A DNA stretch of 64,000 nt from CAVYGN01 sp964413265. Lineage in GTDB: Bacteria > Spirochaetota > Brevinematia > Brevinematales > JAOACQ01. The stretch lies in assembly GCA_964413265.1 (NCBI GenBank), contig CAYPRX010000060.1, positions 12,654 to 76,653 on the forward strand, read 5' to 3'. The position numbers and the translations under genes were made by a program. How positions within the stretch are numbered: position 1 is the first letter of the stretch; every line of letters starts with the position of its first letter. This document shows, in pieces, positions 52,335 through 61,938 of the stretch. The notes beneath the pieces are model-generated. The model was not told the DNA's origin, made no database searches, and saw nothing but the letters and a program-made list of their open reading frames with translations.

Positions 52335-53443
52335 CAGAAATAGCTGTTAATGGCAGTAATCATGCCTGCCGGGGTAACTCCGCCTGTCATCCCTGTTGTA
52401 AGAGAACCCTCATCCGATACTCCTGAATTGACCATATCACTGCTAAACTCTGAATAACCTGCTGGTGTAGGAGGGTAAGCTGCACCGCTGAAACAGTTTA
52501 TTACATTTCCATCAATTATATTTATGGTGGCTGCAGAATACCAGGCAAATGATGTGATTTCAAAATAATTCGTGAGATTAAGCAGGGTGACCGTCAGGGG
52601 TGAAATCGTCACGTTCAGGCTGTTGAACATATTCAATACATTATTCATGCCCGTGCCGAGAGTATTCGCTATCTGGTTGAATTCCTGCCGGGCCTGGGAT
52701 GTAATAAGTCCGTTTACAACATTATTGCTTGCCAGAGCAGTCTGGACCTGGTCATTTGTAAAGGCTATATACTTTGCATTAAGTGCCGCCGTTACCGGAA
52801 TAATCTTTAATGTGGCTATCGGATTAAGTAGCGGACCAGGACCCGTGCCCAATAAATTAGTCGCGTTCAGTGCATTTACCATGATTGGATTTTCAGTTAT
52901 ATTTAAGTTGTTGTCAATCGATAAACAGTCATTAGGATCGTTTACTATGTTCCCGTCATTGTCGGTATCAATAGTAAACAAAATGGAGTAGAGCTGGTTA
53001 AAAAAATAAAAATTGAGATTGACGTTCACATCGTTGGCAGGTATGACGCCGTCCGCCTGACCGCTTATTATCTTGTACAGGTTGGTATGAATATATGAAG
53101 AAGCCGCATAGAGATTGTTCTGCATGCCTGCGATTGAAAATCTTGATGAAACCATCTGAATTATAAGATTGGTTTCCGGTATCCTCATATATAAAAAGGC
53201 AGTGCAGGCGCCGTCTATGGCCCTTGAATTCCTGGGGGCCAGGCTCATCGCCTTCGAATAGCAGTTGAATGCATTTGTATATTCGAGTTCACTGAGATAC
53301 ATATCTCCCATTTCTACAAGAGTATTAGGATCATTTACGCCGTTAGGGTTCACGGGGTTGAAGACTGAAAAGATGTTTATCGCACAGGAAGAAAAAAGTA
53401 ACAGGAACAGAACCGAGGATAAAAGAAGATAAATGCTCTTCAT
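52334..53443 (-). CDS. TPR-containing lipoprotein
   Basis: The product has 369 residues. A signal peptide with lipobox LFSSC gives a lipidated Cys20. A TPR-like pair lies at about residues 42-80 (LVEMGDMYLSELEYTNAFNC, SKAMSLAPRNSRAIDGACTA). The rest is low in charge and rich in Asn, Thr, Ala and Ile, like envelope surface or barrel-associated proteins. It is encoded directly upstream of a predicted barrel protein, suggesting a lipoprotein-barrel complex. It has its own promoter. Confidence 0.75.
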   Translation of the reverse strand: MKSIYLLLSSVLFLLLFSSCAINIFSVFNPVNPNGVNDPNTLVEMGDMYLSELEYTNAFNCYSKAMSLAPRNSRAIDGACTAFLYMRIPETNLIIQMVSSRFSIAGMQNNLYAASSYIHTNLYKIISGQADGVIPANDVNVNLNFYFFNQLYSILFTIDTDNDGNIVNDPNDCLSIDNNLNITENPIMVNALNATNLLGTGPGPLLNPIATLKIIPVTAALNAKYIAFTNDQVQTALASNNVVNGLITSQARQEFNQIANTLGTGMNNVLNMFNSLNVTISPLTVTLLNLTNYFEITSFAWYSAATINIIDGNVINCFSGAAYPPTPAGYSEFSSDMVNSGVSDEGSLTTGMTGGVTPAGMITAINSYF

Positions 53444-53473
53444 GATTTTCCTCCATGTTCCTTTTTATACAAT

Positions 53474-53502
53474 ATAATTCACTAAATTTAAGAGTTTGTC
53501 AA
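53474..53502 (-). promoter_or_regulatory. promoter of the TPR lipoprotein-barrel-STAS operon
   Basis: On the minus strand TTGACA (53497-53502) and AATTAT (53474-53479) are separated by 17 bp, 31 bp before the lipoprotein start. Confidence 0.55.
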
Positions 53503-53563
53503 ATTATTTCGGCCGATCACTTTTTTTATAAACATAGTTAAAAATCAAATAATCATTTTTTAG

Positions 53564-53596
53564 AAAAATAGTAGGTTTATTTTTACTACTATTTTT
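53564..53596. promoter_or_regulatory. AT-rich perfect inverted repeat before ddl
   Basis: An 11-bp perfect inverted repeat (AAAAATAGTAG at 53564-53574 with CTACTATTTTT at 53586-53596) has an 11-bp centre. It lies 20 bp before the ddl -35 element. It could be an operator for a dimeric regulator or a weak bidirectional terminator. Confidence 0.45.
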
Positions 53597-53616
53597 TCAT
53601 TTTAAGGCTAAAACTA

Positions 53617-53645
53617 TTGACAGAAACAAAAAAAAAAGAGATAAT
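53617..53645 (+). promoter_or_regulatory. promoter of ddl-ftsQ-ftsA-ftsZ
   Basis: A perfect TTGACA (53617-53622) and GATAAT (53640-53645) are separated by 17 bp, rich in A. The start codon of ddl is 57 bp further on. Confidence 0.75.
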
Positions 53646-53701
53646 CTAGATGTTTATTTTGTCATGTTATATTTTTTTATTAATTGGAAGAGGGGAATCG
53701 G

Positions 53702-54661
53702 ATGACGCTGGATGATGATATAAAACGCTACAGAGACAAAAAAATCGGCGTAATAATGGGCGGTCTTTCTTCCGAAAGAGAAATATCCCTGCGTTCCGGT
53801 GAAAATGTTTATAACTCTCTTCTTAAAATGGGTCTGTCTGCAGTTAAAATTGACGCTGGCAGGAACCTTATCAGTGATTTGGCCAATTCACATATCGATA
53901 TAGCATTCAATATTCTTCATGGAAAATACGGTGAAGACGGAGCCGTGCAGGGCATTCTTGAGTATCTTAATATCCCGTATACCGGATCAGGCATACTGGG
54001 CAGCGCTATAGGGATGGACAAGATTATAACAAAAAAGATCTTCATTCAAAACGGCATACCCGTACCACGTTTCGTCTGCATTGATAAATCCGATCCGCTT
54101 AGATCTATCATAGCGATAAGATCAGAAATTGGTTTTCCATTTATATTAAAACCTGCAAGGGAGGGATCAAGCATCGGTGTATTTCTCATAAAAGATGAAA
54201 CCGATTACAGGGCAAAAATCCAGAATCATATGAACAAATATCCGGATTCATACGCTGAAAAATACATAACCGGCAAAGAAATAACCATTGGTGTGGCTGG
54301 AGCTGACAGTAAAACCATAGTATTACCAATCCTCAGTCCGGAACCTTCCAATGAATTTTATGATTTTGAGGCAAAATACACTAAAGGCATGACCAGATTC
54401 GAACTCCCGGCAAAGATAGATCCGGAAACTGAGGACCTTGTCCGGGTTTATTGTAAAAAGGCATTCAGGGAGATGAAACTAAGCGGGGTGGCCCGTTTTG
54501 ACGCTATAATTGACAGCAGCGGCTCCCCATTCTTTCTGGAAGTAAATACTCTCCCCGGTATGACGGAAACAAGCGATATACCGGCTATGGCCAGGGCTGC
54601 AGGATGCTATGATGAACTCATGATCATGATCCTGGACAGCTCAATAAAACAGGAATTATAA
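53702..54661 (+). CDS. ddl: D-alanine--D-alanine ligase
   Basis: The product has 319 residues from the ATG at 53702, which follows AGAGGGG; a TTG six codons upstream is also in frame. The ATP-grasp features are VIMGGLSSEREISLRSG, LHGKYGEDGAVQGIL, PYTGSG, PFILKPAREGSSIGV and FFLEVNTLPGMTE. It joins two D-alanines for peptidoglycan precursors. It is the first gene of a division cluster and overlaps ftsQ by one base (TAATG). Confidence 0.96.
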   Translation: MTLDDDIKRYRDKKIGVIMGGLSSEREISLRSGENVYNSLLKMGLSAVKIDAGRNLISDLANSHIDIAFNILHGKYGEDGAVQGILEYLNIPYTGSGILGSAIGMDKIITKKIFIQNGIPVPRFVCIDKSDPLRSIIAIRSEIGFPFILKPAREGSSIGVFLIKDETDYRAKIQNHMNKYPDSYAEKYITGKEITIGVAGADSKTIVLPILSPEPSNEFYDFEAKYTKGMTRFELPAKIDPETEDLVRVYCKKAFREMKLSGVARFDAIIDSSGSPFFLEVNTLPGMTETSDIPAMARAAGCYDELMIMILDSSIKQEL

Positions 54662-55371
54662 TGGGAAGGACAGTGTCTGCAATTATAATATTTATTTTTT
54701 TCGCAGCTTTCCTCTACGGTCTGCATTATGGAATATACTGTCTTCTTGACAGGCAGGGAAGACTCTGCCTGTCCGAAATTAAGGTTGAGGGAAACAAGCT
54801 TCTATCCAATCAGGCTGTTATAGAGGCCTCTCATCTTTTACCAGGAATGAACATATTCGGATTTAACCTCAGACAGGTCGAGAACAATCTGAAAAGGAAT
54901 TATCTTATCGAGGGAGCCGTAGTTGAACTCTTCCCCCCTGATAAAGTCCTGATAAAGGTCAGTGAAAGAGCCCCTGAAGCAGTAATATCCGATGCGGCAG
55001 AAAATAAGCTGATCTGCGACAGCAGAGGTTTCATACTTGCAAAGGGCTTTATGCCGGACCTCCCGGTAATAATGCTTGACCATGCAGTTCCGGAGGGGAT
55101 GACAATCAAAAACGTCACAATTCTCGCAATTCTTGAAAATCTTTCAGGGTTCGATAGAAAAAGCGAAATAGGAAGGATTATCGTGAAAAAAAATGAGGTT
55201 AATTCGATCATCGTAAAAATTCTTGCCGGAACTGTTTTCTTCACCGGAAATGCCATTCCTGACAGGGATTTATATAATAAGATACTGAGCACCGCAGCAA
55301 AGATAAAAGCCAGAGGCTTGAGAATAAAGTATATCGATATTAATAAGGACAGCGCTATCGGCTACGAGTAA
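54661..55371 (+). CDS. ftsQ: cell division protein FtsQ/DivIB
   Basis: The product has 236 residues. One membrane helix (IIIFIFFAAFLYGLHYGIY) near the start is followed by a POTRA domain (SEIKVEGNKLLSNQAVIEAS, GMNIFGFNLRQVENNL) and the beta domain (VLIKVSERAPEAVISD). It bridges early and late divisome proteins in the periplasm. It is placed by order ddl-ftsQ-ftsA-ftsZ, which is the standard end of the dcw cluster. The murein genes that usually precede it are not here. Confidence 0.92.
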   Translation: MGRTVSAIIIFIFFAAFLYGLHYGIYCLLDRQGRLCLSEIKVEGNKLLSNQAVIEASHLLPGMNIFGFNLRQVENNLKRNYLIEGAVVELFPPDKVLIKVSERAPEAVISDAAENKLICDSRGFILAKGFMPDLPVIMLDHAVPEGMTIKNVTILAILENLSGFDRKSEIGRIIVKKNEVNSIIVKILAGTVFFTGNAIPDRDLYNKILSTAAKIKARGLRIKYIDINKDSAIGYE

Positions 55372-55394
55372 CGGCGGTTCCTAGGGAGGATACA

Positions 55395-56630
55395 TTGGAT
55401 ACCCGTGTAGTTGTTGGTCTGGATATCGGAACGACGAAGGTTTGCACAGTAATCGCCAAGATAGGAGAATCCAACGACCTTGAAATAATGGGAGTAGGCA
55501 TTGCTCCTTCCAAGGGTTTGAGGAAAGGGGTGGTAATAAATATCGACAGCACTGCGGCTTCAATAGCAGCTTCCATCGAAAAGGCGGAGATCCAGGCAGG
55601 TTATGAGGTAAAAGGTGTTTATATCGGCATATCGGGCGGACATGTTGAAGGTATCAACAGCAAGGGTGTCATAGCTGTTTCCGATAAGAACAAGGAAATA
55701 ACAGAAACCGATGTAAGAAGGGTTATAGACGCCGCAACAGCCATAGTCATTCCGGTTGACAGGGAGGTCGTCCACATTATCCCCCAGGAATTCATAGTCG
55801 ATGATCAGGACGGTATAAAGGATCCGGTCGGGATGTCCGGAATCCGCCTGGAAGCAATTGTCAATATCATAACTGCCGCTGCGACATCAGTTAATAATAT
55901 TGTCAAAAGCGTGAATAAGGCCGGTTTTGAGGCCCTTGATATTGTCCTTGAACCGCTGGCATCGGCACAGGCTATTCTAACAGAAGAGGAAAAGGAATTG
56001 GGGGTCGTACTGATTGATATAGGAGGCGGCACCTCAGACTATGTTATGTATGAAGAAGGCAGCTCCAGGCAGACGGGAATACTCTCAATTGGAGGTAATC
56101 ATATAACCAATGATATAGCCTTCGGACTGAAAACCCCGATAATATCTGCAGAGGAAATTAAAAAGAGATACGGCGCTTCCATTGCTGAATATATAGATGA
56201 CAATGATGAGATAGAAGTACCAGGCCTGGGCGGAAGGATGCCGGTCATTGAAAAAAGAAAAAAATTGGTCGAAATAATTGAACCGCGGATCGAGGAGATA
56301 CTATCTCTTGTAAACCAGGAAATCATTAAAACAGGAAAAAAGGATTATATGGCTGCAGGAGTGGTTCTGACTGGCGGCGTCGCTTTGACCCCTTATATAG
56401 TCGAACTTGCTGGAAATGTTTTCAATCTTCCAGTAAGGATAGGCAGGCCGCTCGGTATAAAGGGACTCAGGGATGTCGTGGACAGCCCTGTCTATTCCAC
56501 AGCAGTAGGTCTGGCGCTCTATGCCCAGGATAATTTACCCAAACTCGGTCCGACAAATTCCAGGGACGAAGATAAGAATTTTAAATCTATCGTTGAAAGA
56601 ATCAGAGAATGGTTTAATGAATTTTTTTAA
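55395..56630 (+). CDS. ftsA: cell division protein FtsA
   Basis: The product has 411 residues and starts with TTG at 55395, directed by GGGAGGA five bases before it; no ATG or GTG in frame is usable upstream. The actin-like ATPase motifs are VVGLDIGTTKVCTVIAKI, VLIDIGGGTSDYV and VLTGGVALTPYIVELA. The C-terminal amphipathic helix (VERIREWFNEFF) anchors it to the membrane. It tethers FtsZ to the membrane. Confidence 0.95.
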   Translation: MDTRVVVGLDIGTTKVCTVIAKIGESNDLEIMGVGIAPSKGLRKGVVINIDSTAASIAASIEKAEIQAGYEVKGVYIGISGGHVEGINSKGVIAVSDKNKEITETDVRRVIDAATAIVIPVDREVVHIIPQEFIVDDQDGIKDPVGMSGIRLEAIVNIITAAATSVNNIVKSVNKAGFEALDIVLEPLASAQAILTEEEKELGVVLIDIGGGTSDYVMYEEGSSRQTGILSIGGNHITNDIAFGLKTPIISAEEIKKRYGASIAEYIDDNDEIEVPGLGGRMPVIEKRKKLVEIIEPRIEEILSLVNQEIIKTGKKDYMAAGVVLTGGVALTPYIVELAGNVFNLPVRIGRPLGIKGLRDVVDSPVYSTAVGLALYAQDNLPKLGPTNSRDEDKNFKSIVERIREWFNEFF

Positions 56631-56657
56631 ATCAAAAAGCCTTAAGGGGAGGGTAAT

Positions 56658-57860
56658 ATGGCTTATGAGAGATACGATCAGGAAAGATACCAGGATTTGC
56701 ATGTCAGCTATGGTGATGGAGACTTGCTTACCAAGATAAAGGTTATCGGCATTGGCGGTGCTGGATGCAATGCGATTAACAGAATGATTGAGGACGGAAT
56801 CAGCAATGTGGAATTTGTCGCCGTTAACACCGATGCCCAGGTACTAAAAAACTCACTGGCCAAAAAAACACTGCAGATAGGAGCCCGATCAACCAGAGGC
56901 CTTGGCGCGGGAGCAAAACCCGAAGTAGGGGAAAAGGCTGCCCAGGAGGACATAGAAGAGATCAGGTCTCTGCTTGATAAAACCAATATGGTATTCATTA
57001 CAGCAGGAATGGGCGGCGGAACAGGTACCGGCGCGGCACCTATTTTCGCAAAAGTGGCGAAGGATATCGGTGCCCTGACGGTCGCAGTCGTAACTATACC
57101 CTTCGATTTCGAGGGGAAAAGAAGAATCGATACTGCTTACCAGGGTATATCAAAGCTTAAGGAACATGTCGACACAATGCTGGTCATATCGAATTCCCGC
57201 ATTTTCAAGGTAATCGAAAGAAAAGCCGGAGTTAAACAAGCCTTTCACAAAATTGATGACGTACTCAAGCAGGCAGTCCAGGGAATATCCAGCATAATCA
57301 CTGAGGTAGGGATAATCAATGTCGATTTTGCCGATGTTAAAACAGTACTTTCGAGCCGGGGAGAAGCGATAATGGGCATTGGAATAGGCCAGGGTGACAA
57401 CAGGGCAATCGACGCTGCAAGGGGTGCCCTTGAAAATCCTTTAATCGAGAATTCATCCTTTAAAAATGCAGGAGCCATGCTTGTTAATATCATTGGAGGC
57501 CCTGATTTCGGAATGGTTGAATATGATGAAGCAGCTAAAACCATCGCTGAATACTGCAGGCACGATGCTGAAATCATAGTCGGTCTGAACGTCGACGAGG
57601 GTCTTAAAGATAAAGTAAGAATTATTATTATTGCAACTGATTTTACTTCGGGCCAGGCCCGCGAGGAAGAAAAGGAACTTATCCCCGCAGAAAATATTTT
57701 CGAGGAGAGAAAGGTAGTTTCATTATCAGAACTCCGGCATGAACATGGCAAAATAAGGATCCCCCAGAATGATCTGCCAAGGTCAATCCACAGGGTAGTC
57801 GAAGGGCTTCAAGACGATTATGAAACTCCTGCTTTTTTAAGAAAAAGAAAAATGGGTTGA
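56658..57860 (+). CDS. ftsZ: cell division protein FtsZ
   Basis: The product has 400 residues. The tubulin signature is GMGGGTGTGAAPIFAKVAKD, with GIGGAGCNAINRMIED near the N-terminus and the T7 loop INVDFADVKTVL (activating Asp). The C-terminal peptide is YETPAFLRKRKMG, close to the conserved FtsA/ZipA-binding form, after a short variable linker. It polymerises into the Z ring. A GGGGAGGG ribosome site precedes the ATG. Confidence 0.97.
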   Translation: MAYERYDQERYQDLHVSYGDGDLLTKIKVIGIGGAGCNAINRMIEDGISNVEFVAVNTDAQVLKNSLAKKTLQIGARSTRGLGAGAKPEVGEKAAQEDIEEIRSLLDKTNMVFITAGMGGGTGTGAAPIFAKVAKDIGALTVAVVTIPFDFEGKRRIDTAYQGISKLKEHVDTMLVISNSRIFKVIERKAGVKQAFHKIDDVLKQAVQGISSIITEVGIINVDFADVKTVLSSRGEAIMGIGIGQGDNRAIDAARGALENPLIENSSFKNAGAMLVNIIGGPDFGMVEYDEAAKTIAEYCRHDAEIIVGLNVDEGLKDKVRIIIIATDFTSGQAREEEKELIPAENIFEERKVVSLSELRHEHGKIRIPQNDLPRSIHRVVEGLQDDYETPAFLRKRKMG

Positions 57861-57861
57861 A

Positions 57862-58356
57862 TCAAGTTCCCAGGAACATTTTCCGGGATCTTAACGCACA
57901 TATTCCTGAAACGGCTATGGCAATGGCGTCGGAAATATCATCCGGACCGGATATTTCCGGCAATGAAAAGATCATTTCAAGAGCCCTCCTTATCTGTTCT
58001 TTGCCGGAGCGCCCATAGCCCGTCACAGCCATCTTAACCTGCAGGGGAGTGAATTCATAAATCGGAAGCCCATGAATAGCTGATAAAAGGATTATGATTC
58101 CCCTCAGTTCGCTGACTTCAAGAGCTGTCTTAACATTTTTAGCAAATATAAGTTTTTCTGTTGCAATGAAAGAGGGTCTTCTTTCAGATATGAGTTTCTC
58201 CAGGTCCATGTAAACCTGATGGAATCGTGCAGGTTTTTCTGACTTCTTATCTGTCGATATCAGGCCGCAGGAAATAATCTTCATAGAATCTCCCTCGGAT
58301 TCTATGAAACCGTATCCAAGCCTGTCATATCCGGGGTCAATCCCGAGTGCTGTCAT
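57862..58356 (-). CDS. ruvC: Holliday junction endonuclease RuvC
   Basis: The product has 164 residues. Four acidic active-site residues are visible: D7 in LGIDPGYDRLGYG, the Glu of ATEKLIFAKN, and the two Asp of GPDDISDAIAIA. It cuts four-way junctions with RuvAB, which are not encoded here. Its start lies directly after the coaBC stop (no gap), so it is the last gene of that operon. It converges on ftsZ with a 1-bp gap. Confidence 0.95.
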   Translation of the reverse strand: MTALGIDPGYDRLGYGFIESEGDSMKIISCGLISTDKKSEKPARFHQVYMDLEKLISERRPSFIATEKLIFAKNVKTALEVSELRGIIILLSAIHGLPIYEFTPLQVKMAVTGYGRSGKEQIRRALEMIFSLPEISGPDDISDAIAIAVSGICALRSRKMFLGT

Positions 58357-59541
58357 TTAAGTGCCCTTTTTACGGCCGGCAGTATGAATGACAAGCCATC
58401 GGGCTACTTCTCTCTTACTGCCTGAAATCTTTTTGCTCTTTTCAGAACTGCTTGAAAAGAGTAAAATTTCATTATCATCGCTTCCCATTGGCTGAATATT
58501 TTTTTGGACATTGATCATATTCAAAGCAATAAAATCGAGGTTCTTTTCTCTTAATTTCTTTACTGCATTCTCCTCTCCATTATCAGTTTCAAGGGCGAAA
58601 CCGACTGTAAGTTTTTCCCTGCCCAGACCGGAAGCGTATATTTCTTTTAAAATATCCGGTGTTTTAACCAGACGGATCTCTCTGACATTGTCTTTTTTCA
58701 TTTTATCCGGGCTGCAGGAATCCGGTTTAAAATCAACAGGTGCACCCGCCATGTAGATCCCGTCGAACCCGGGCAGATTCGTCCTGACAGCCTCCAACAT
58801 CTCCTCCGCCGATGAGACCTTTATTGAAGGTATCCATGACGGGAGAGCTGTTGATATATTAGAATAAATGATGAGTACTTCTGCGCCTTTTTCAAAAAGT
58901 GATTTTGCGATTTCTATCCCCATTTTCCCTGATGAAAAATTTGATATATACCTCACAGGGTCGATTTTTTCAACAGTGCCTCCTGCTGTTACAAGGTATT
59001 TGAAACCCTTGAGCGGCTCGTTAATATCCCTGCCGACAAGGGCTGAGATTTTATCTTCCGGAGGAAGTCTTCCCCTGCCGGATGTTCCACAGGCAAGATC
59101 GCCGCTGTCAGGCATGATAACATCATATCCAAGGCCGGATAACTTCTGAATATTTTCACGGGTAGCATTGTTATCGAACATTCTGGTGTTCATCGATGGG
59201 AAAAGGATCTTTTTTTTATTGAAAGCAAGCATGGTTGTTGTGAGCAGGCTGTCTGCGAAACCGGCGGCTATTTTGGCAAGAATATCGGCAGAAGCCGGGG
59301 CGACTGCGAATACGTCGGCCCAGTCCGAAAGCTTTATGTGGGCCAGCGGTTCATGCATGTCGAAATCTTCAACGAAAACATCTTCCCCAGATATGGATTT
59401 AAAAAGAACAGGGCTGATAAGCCTTGCGGCATTTTCTGTCATGATCACCCTGACGATATGTCCATCCTTTCTCAGGAGCCTTATAACAGTCGGGATCTTA
59501 TAAATTGATATTCCGGCGCTTATTCCCAGAAGGATTTTCAT
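58357..59541 (-). CDS. coaBC: bifunctional phosphopantothenoylcysteine decarboxylase/synthetase
   Basis: The product has 394 residues. The N-terminal CoaC flavoprotein part (1-180) has the catalytic His in AHIKLSDWADVFAVAPAS, the PSMNTRMFDN motif and the cysteine of GDLACGTSGRGRLP. The C-terminal CoaB part (185-394) has LVTAGGTVEKIDPVRYISN and SGKMGIEIAKS. Together they make 4'-phosphopantetheine from phosphopantothenate and cysteine, in CoA synthesis. It starts 2 bp after the lipoprotein gene stop. Confidence 0.96.
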   Translation of the reverse strand: MKILLGISAGISIYKIPTVIRLLRKDGHIVRVIMTENAARLISPVLFKSISGEDVFVEDFDMHEPLAHIKLSDWADVFAVAPASADILAKIAAGFADSLLTTTMLAFNKKKILFPSMNTRMFDNNATRENIQKLSGLGYDVIMPDSGDLACGTSGRGRLPPEDKISALVGRDINEPLKGFKYLVTAGGTVEKIDPVRYISNFSSGKMGIEIAKSLFEKGAEVLIIYSNISTALPSWIPSIKVSSAEEMLEAVRTNLPGFDGIYMAGAPVDFKPDSCSPDKMKKDNVREIRLVKTPDILKEIYASGLGREKLTVGFALETDNGEENAVKKLREKNLDFIALNMINVQKNIQPMGSDDNEILLFSSSSEKSKKISGSKREVARWLVIHTAGRKKGT

Positions 59542-59543
59542 TA

Positions 59544-60752
59544 CTACTTCCTGCTTAGAACTTTAATCCACTTGAGCAGAATATAATAGCTGTTGTCTTT
59601 AACCACTATGCTGTAAATATTACCGTCGTTATCTACATTAAACCCGAAATTGGCGGTATTATCCGACAACACAGGTGCATAATATATCTCCTCATTTGTC
59701 GTTGGTGAATTTATGTCAATAAACCTGAAGCGGATGCCCCTGTATTGAGGTTTATCAACGTATGAGTAAAGGACAAGGATGTCATCCCTGGTAACCTTGA
59801 GAAACTGGTCCATTAATTTTGTGCTTTCAAAAATATTTTTCGTTATTGCGTTCTGCAATATGCTGTACACATCGAGGGAATGGTATGTATTTTCAGGTAT
59901 GCCGGTGTTTGAAATCCCGTTTTTAATCCCGTAGTTATCTGTATAAATTATCAAACGTTCATCATTTTTTAAATTATAGATATCCCCAACCCTTCCCACG
60001 TATAGATTAGTACCCTTTATGTTAGTCGCTGATATATAACGCGTGCTGAATTCAAAGGAAAGCTCTCCTGAGGGAGAAAAACGTTTAACAAGCCATACGG
60101 GATCATCCCCGTCGTATGTCTTATAATAAGCATAAAGATTATCAAAAAGGTCAGTGTCTATCCTCTCCGGATAGACCATTGGTTCCGAATGTATACCGTT
60201 GTTTCCGATAACATAAACGAATTTACCTTCTGGAGAGAATTTGTAAATATAATAATTATTGCTGCCCTTGATGGCGTTAGTATCGATTAGATTAGGATCA
60301 TTGCTGATAAAATTAGTATCGTATTTAGCCTCGATATTCGATTGGGAAGCTACAACGAATATTTCACCGTATTTATTCAGGATAACCTGGAAGGGTATAT
60401 TGAAGCTGTAACCATCACCGGAAGAAGGGATAATAAAGCCCTTAGACTCTTCTCCACCCCCTTTCAGTGGGAATACGGATATCCTCCTGTTATACTTGTC
60501 AGCAAGGTAGAGTTTGTCCCTGAAAATATCGAAGCTTCTTATCGTATCTATATAATCACTGATAAAGACCTCAGATGAATTCGAATAATAATTTGTAAGG
60601 AGCGGGATATTACTGCCGATTTCGTTTGTCTCTGTACCAAGATGCGCATAAAAAACGATCTCATACTGCATGAAATTCGGCCTGTCCGTGCAGGATGAAA
60701 GGGTAATCGCCAGAACCATAAGGCAGGAAAATATTACTTCATGCCTTTTCAT
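59544..60752 (-). CDS. lipoprotein with predicted beta-propeller
   Basis: The product has 402 residues. A signal peptide with lipobox ITLSSC gives a lipidated Cys21. Repeated segments of about 40-50 residues (FDIFRDKLYLADKYNRRISV, QVILNKYGEIFVVASQSN, FKFSPEGKFVYVIGNNG-like stretches) suggest an NHL-type six-bladed propeller. Function unknown. It overlaps the aminotransferase by one base (TAATG) and leads to coaBC. Confidence 0.7.
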   Translation of the reverse strand: MKRHEVIFSCLMVLAITLSSCTDRPNFMQYEIVFYAHLGTETNEIGSNIPLLTNYYSNSSEVFISDYIDTIRSFDIFRDKLYLADKYNRRISVFPLKGGGEESKGFIIPSSGDGYSFNIPFQVILNKYGEIFVVASQSNIEAKYDTNFISNDPNLIDTNAIKGSNNYYIYKFSPEGKFVYVIGNNGIHSEPMVYPERIDTDLFDNLYAYYKTYDGDDPVWLVKRFSPSGELSFEFSTRYISATNIKGTNLYVGRVGDIYNLKNDERLIIYTDNYGIKNGISNTGIPENTYHSLDVYSILQNAITKNIFESTKLMDQFLKVTRDDILVLYSYVDKPQYRGIRFRFIDINSPTTNEEIYYAPVLSDNTANFGFNVDNDGNIYSIVVKDNSYYILLKWIKVLSRK

Positions 60753-61873
60753 TATCCGACCTTTTTATAATATGATGATGCCAGGTCGTTCAATATTTCA
60801 GCTCCCTTTTTTAATGTTTCGTCTTTTGTAGCAAAGCACAGGCGGAAGTTTGTATTTAATTCCGAAAATACATTGCCGGGTATTATAAGGACATTGTTCT
60901 TTATAGCCAGCTCGACGAAATCTGTCACATTCCCGGCTTTCAATTCAGGGAACATGTAAAATGCCCCTCCCGGTTTGATGATATTGAAATGTTCTTTCAG
61001 GCCGTTGTATATTATATCCCGTTTTTTTGAATAGCTCTCGCGAAAGCCTGACATATCTGTGTCAAGAGCAGCAACAGCGGCGTATTGAAACGGAGCAGGG
61101 GAACATACAAAAGAGTACTGCTGAATTTTTATCATCTGAGCTATCAGCTCCCTGTTGCCTACAGCGAATCCTACCCTCCAGCCGGTCATTGCATAAGTCT
61201 TTGAAAATCCTCCCAGTATCAGAACATTATCATAATACTCTGCCGGACTTATAAATGGATTGTCATAAACAAAACCGTCATATATTTCATCGGTGATCAA
61301 AAGCAGATTTTTCTCCCTGGCGGTATTTATGACAGTATCCAGGTCTTTTTTCCCGCATACATAACCTGTCGGGTTCGAAGGGCTGTTGATTATAATCGCC
61401 TTTGTTCTGGGGCTTATCGACTTTTTTAATTTCTGCCCGTCAATCCTGAAATCCGGATAAGTACTGACAATTACAGGCTTTGCATCGAGAAGTCTTATCA
61501 GATGTTTATACATAGCAAAGTATGGATCGAAAAAGACAACCTCGTCCCCAGGATCAAGAATCGACATAAGTGCAAGAAGCAATCCCCCGGATGTTCCGGA
61601 TGTAATGATCACCTCGTCAGGGGAGAATTTTCTTTTTCTCGTTTTTTCAATATGTAATAGTACTTTTTCCCTTAATTCTCCTATGCCCTGAGTCAGAGTG
61701 TACCTGTTAAACCCCTTTCTTATGGCAGCAATAGCTGCATCCTTCAAACTATCAGGAACATCAAAATCCGGTTGTCCGATACTGAAATCGATGGGATTTT
61801 CTATCTTCGCAGCCAGTTCAAAAACTTTCCTTATTCCGGAGGAATCAACTCGCAAGGCTCTTTCTGAAATCAT
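60752..61873 (-). CDS. class I/II aminotransferase
   Basis: The product has 373 residues from the ATG at 61873, nine bases after AAGGA; an ATG three codons upstream touches that site. Fold-type I features are FSIGQPDFDVPDSLK, SGTSGGLLLALMSIL, NSPSNPTGYV and the PLP lysine in LGGFSKTYAMTGWRVGF, with the C-terminal Arg in NFRLCFA. It resembles aspartate/aromatic aminotransferases; the substrate is not certain. It leads an operon with a lipoprotein, coaBC and ruvC. Confidence 0.92.
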   Translation of the reverse strand: MISERALRVDSSGIRKVFELAAKIENPIDFSIGQPDFDVPDSLKDAAIAAIRKGFNRYTLTQGIGELREKVLLHIEKTRKRKFSPDEVIITSGTSGGLLLALMSILDPGDEVVFFDPYFAMYKHLIRLLDAKPVIVSTYPDFRIDGQKLKKSISPRTKAIIINSPSNPTGYVCGKKDLDTVINTAREKNLLLITDEIYDGFVYDNPFISPAEYYDNVLILGGFSKTYAMTGWRVGFAVGNRELIAQMIKIQQYSFVCSPAPFQYAAVAALDTDMSGFRESYSKKRDIIYNGLKEHFNIIKPGGAFYMFPELKAGNVTDFVELAIKNNVLIIPGNVFSELNTNFRLCFATKDETLKKGAEILNDLASSYYKKVG

Positions 61874-61905
61874 AAAATGCATTCCTTTAAATTTTTTACT
61901 TGACT

Positions 61906-61934
61906 ATTGTATGGCATTTCCCGAATAAAATCAA
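61906..61934 (-). promoter_or_regulatory. promoter of the aminotransferase-coaBC-ruvC operon
   Basis: On the minus strand TTGATT (61929-61934) and TACAAT (61906-61911) are separated by 17 bp, 33 bp before the start codon. Confidence 0.65.
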
Positions 61935-61938
61935 TTCC

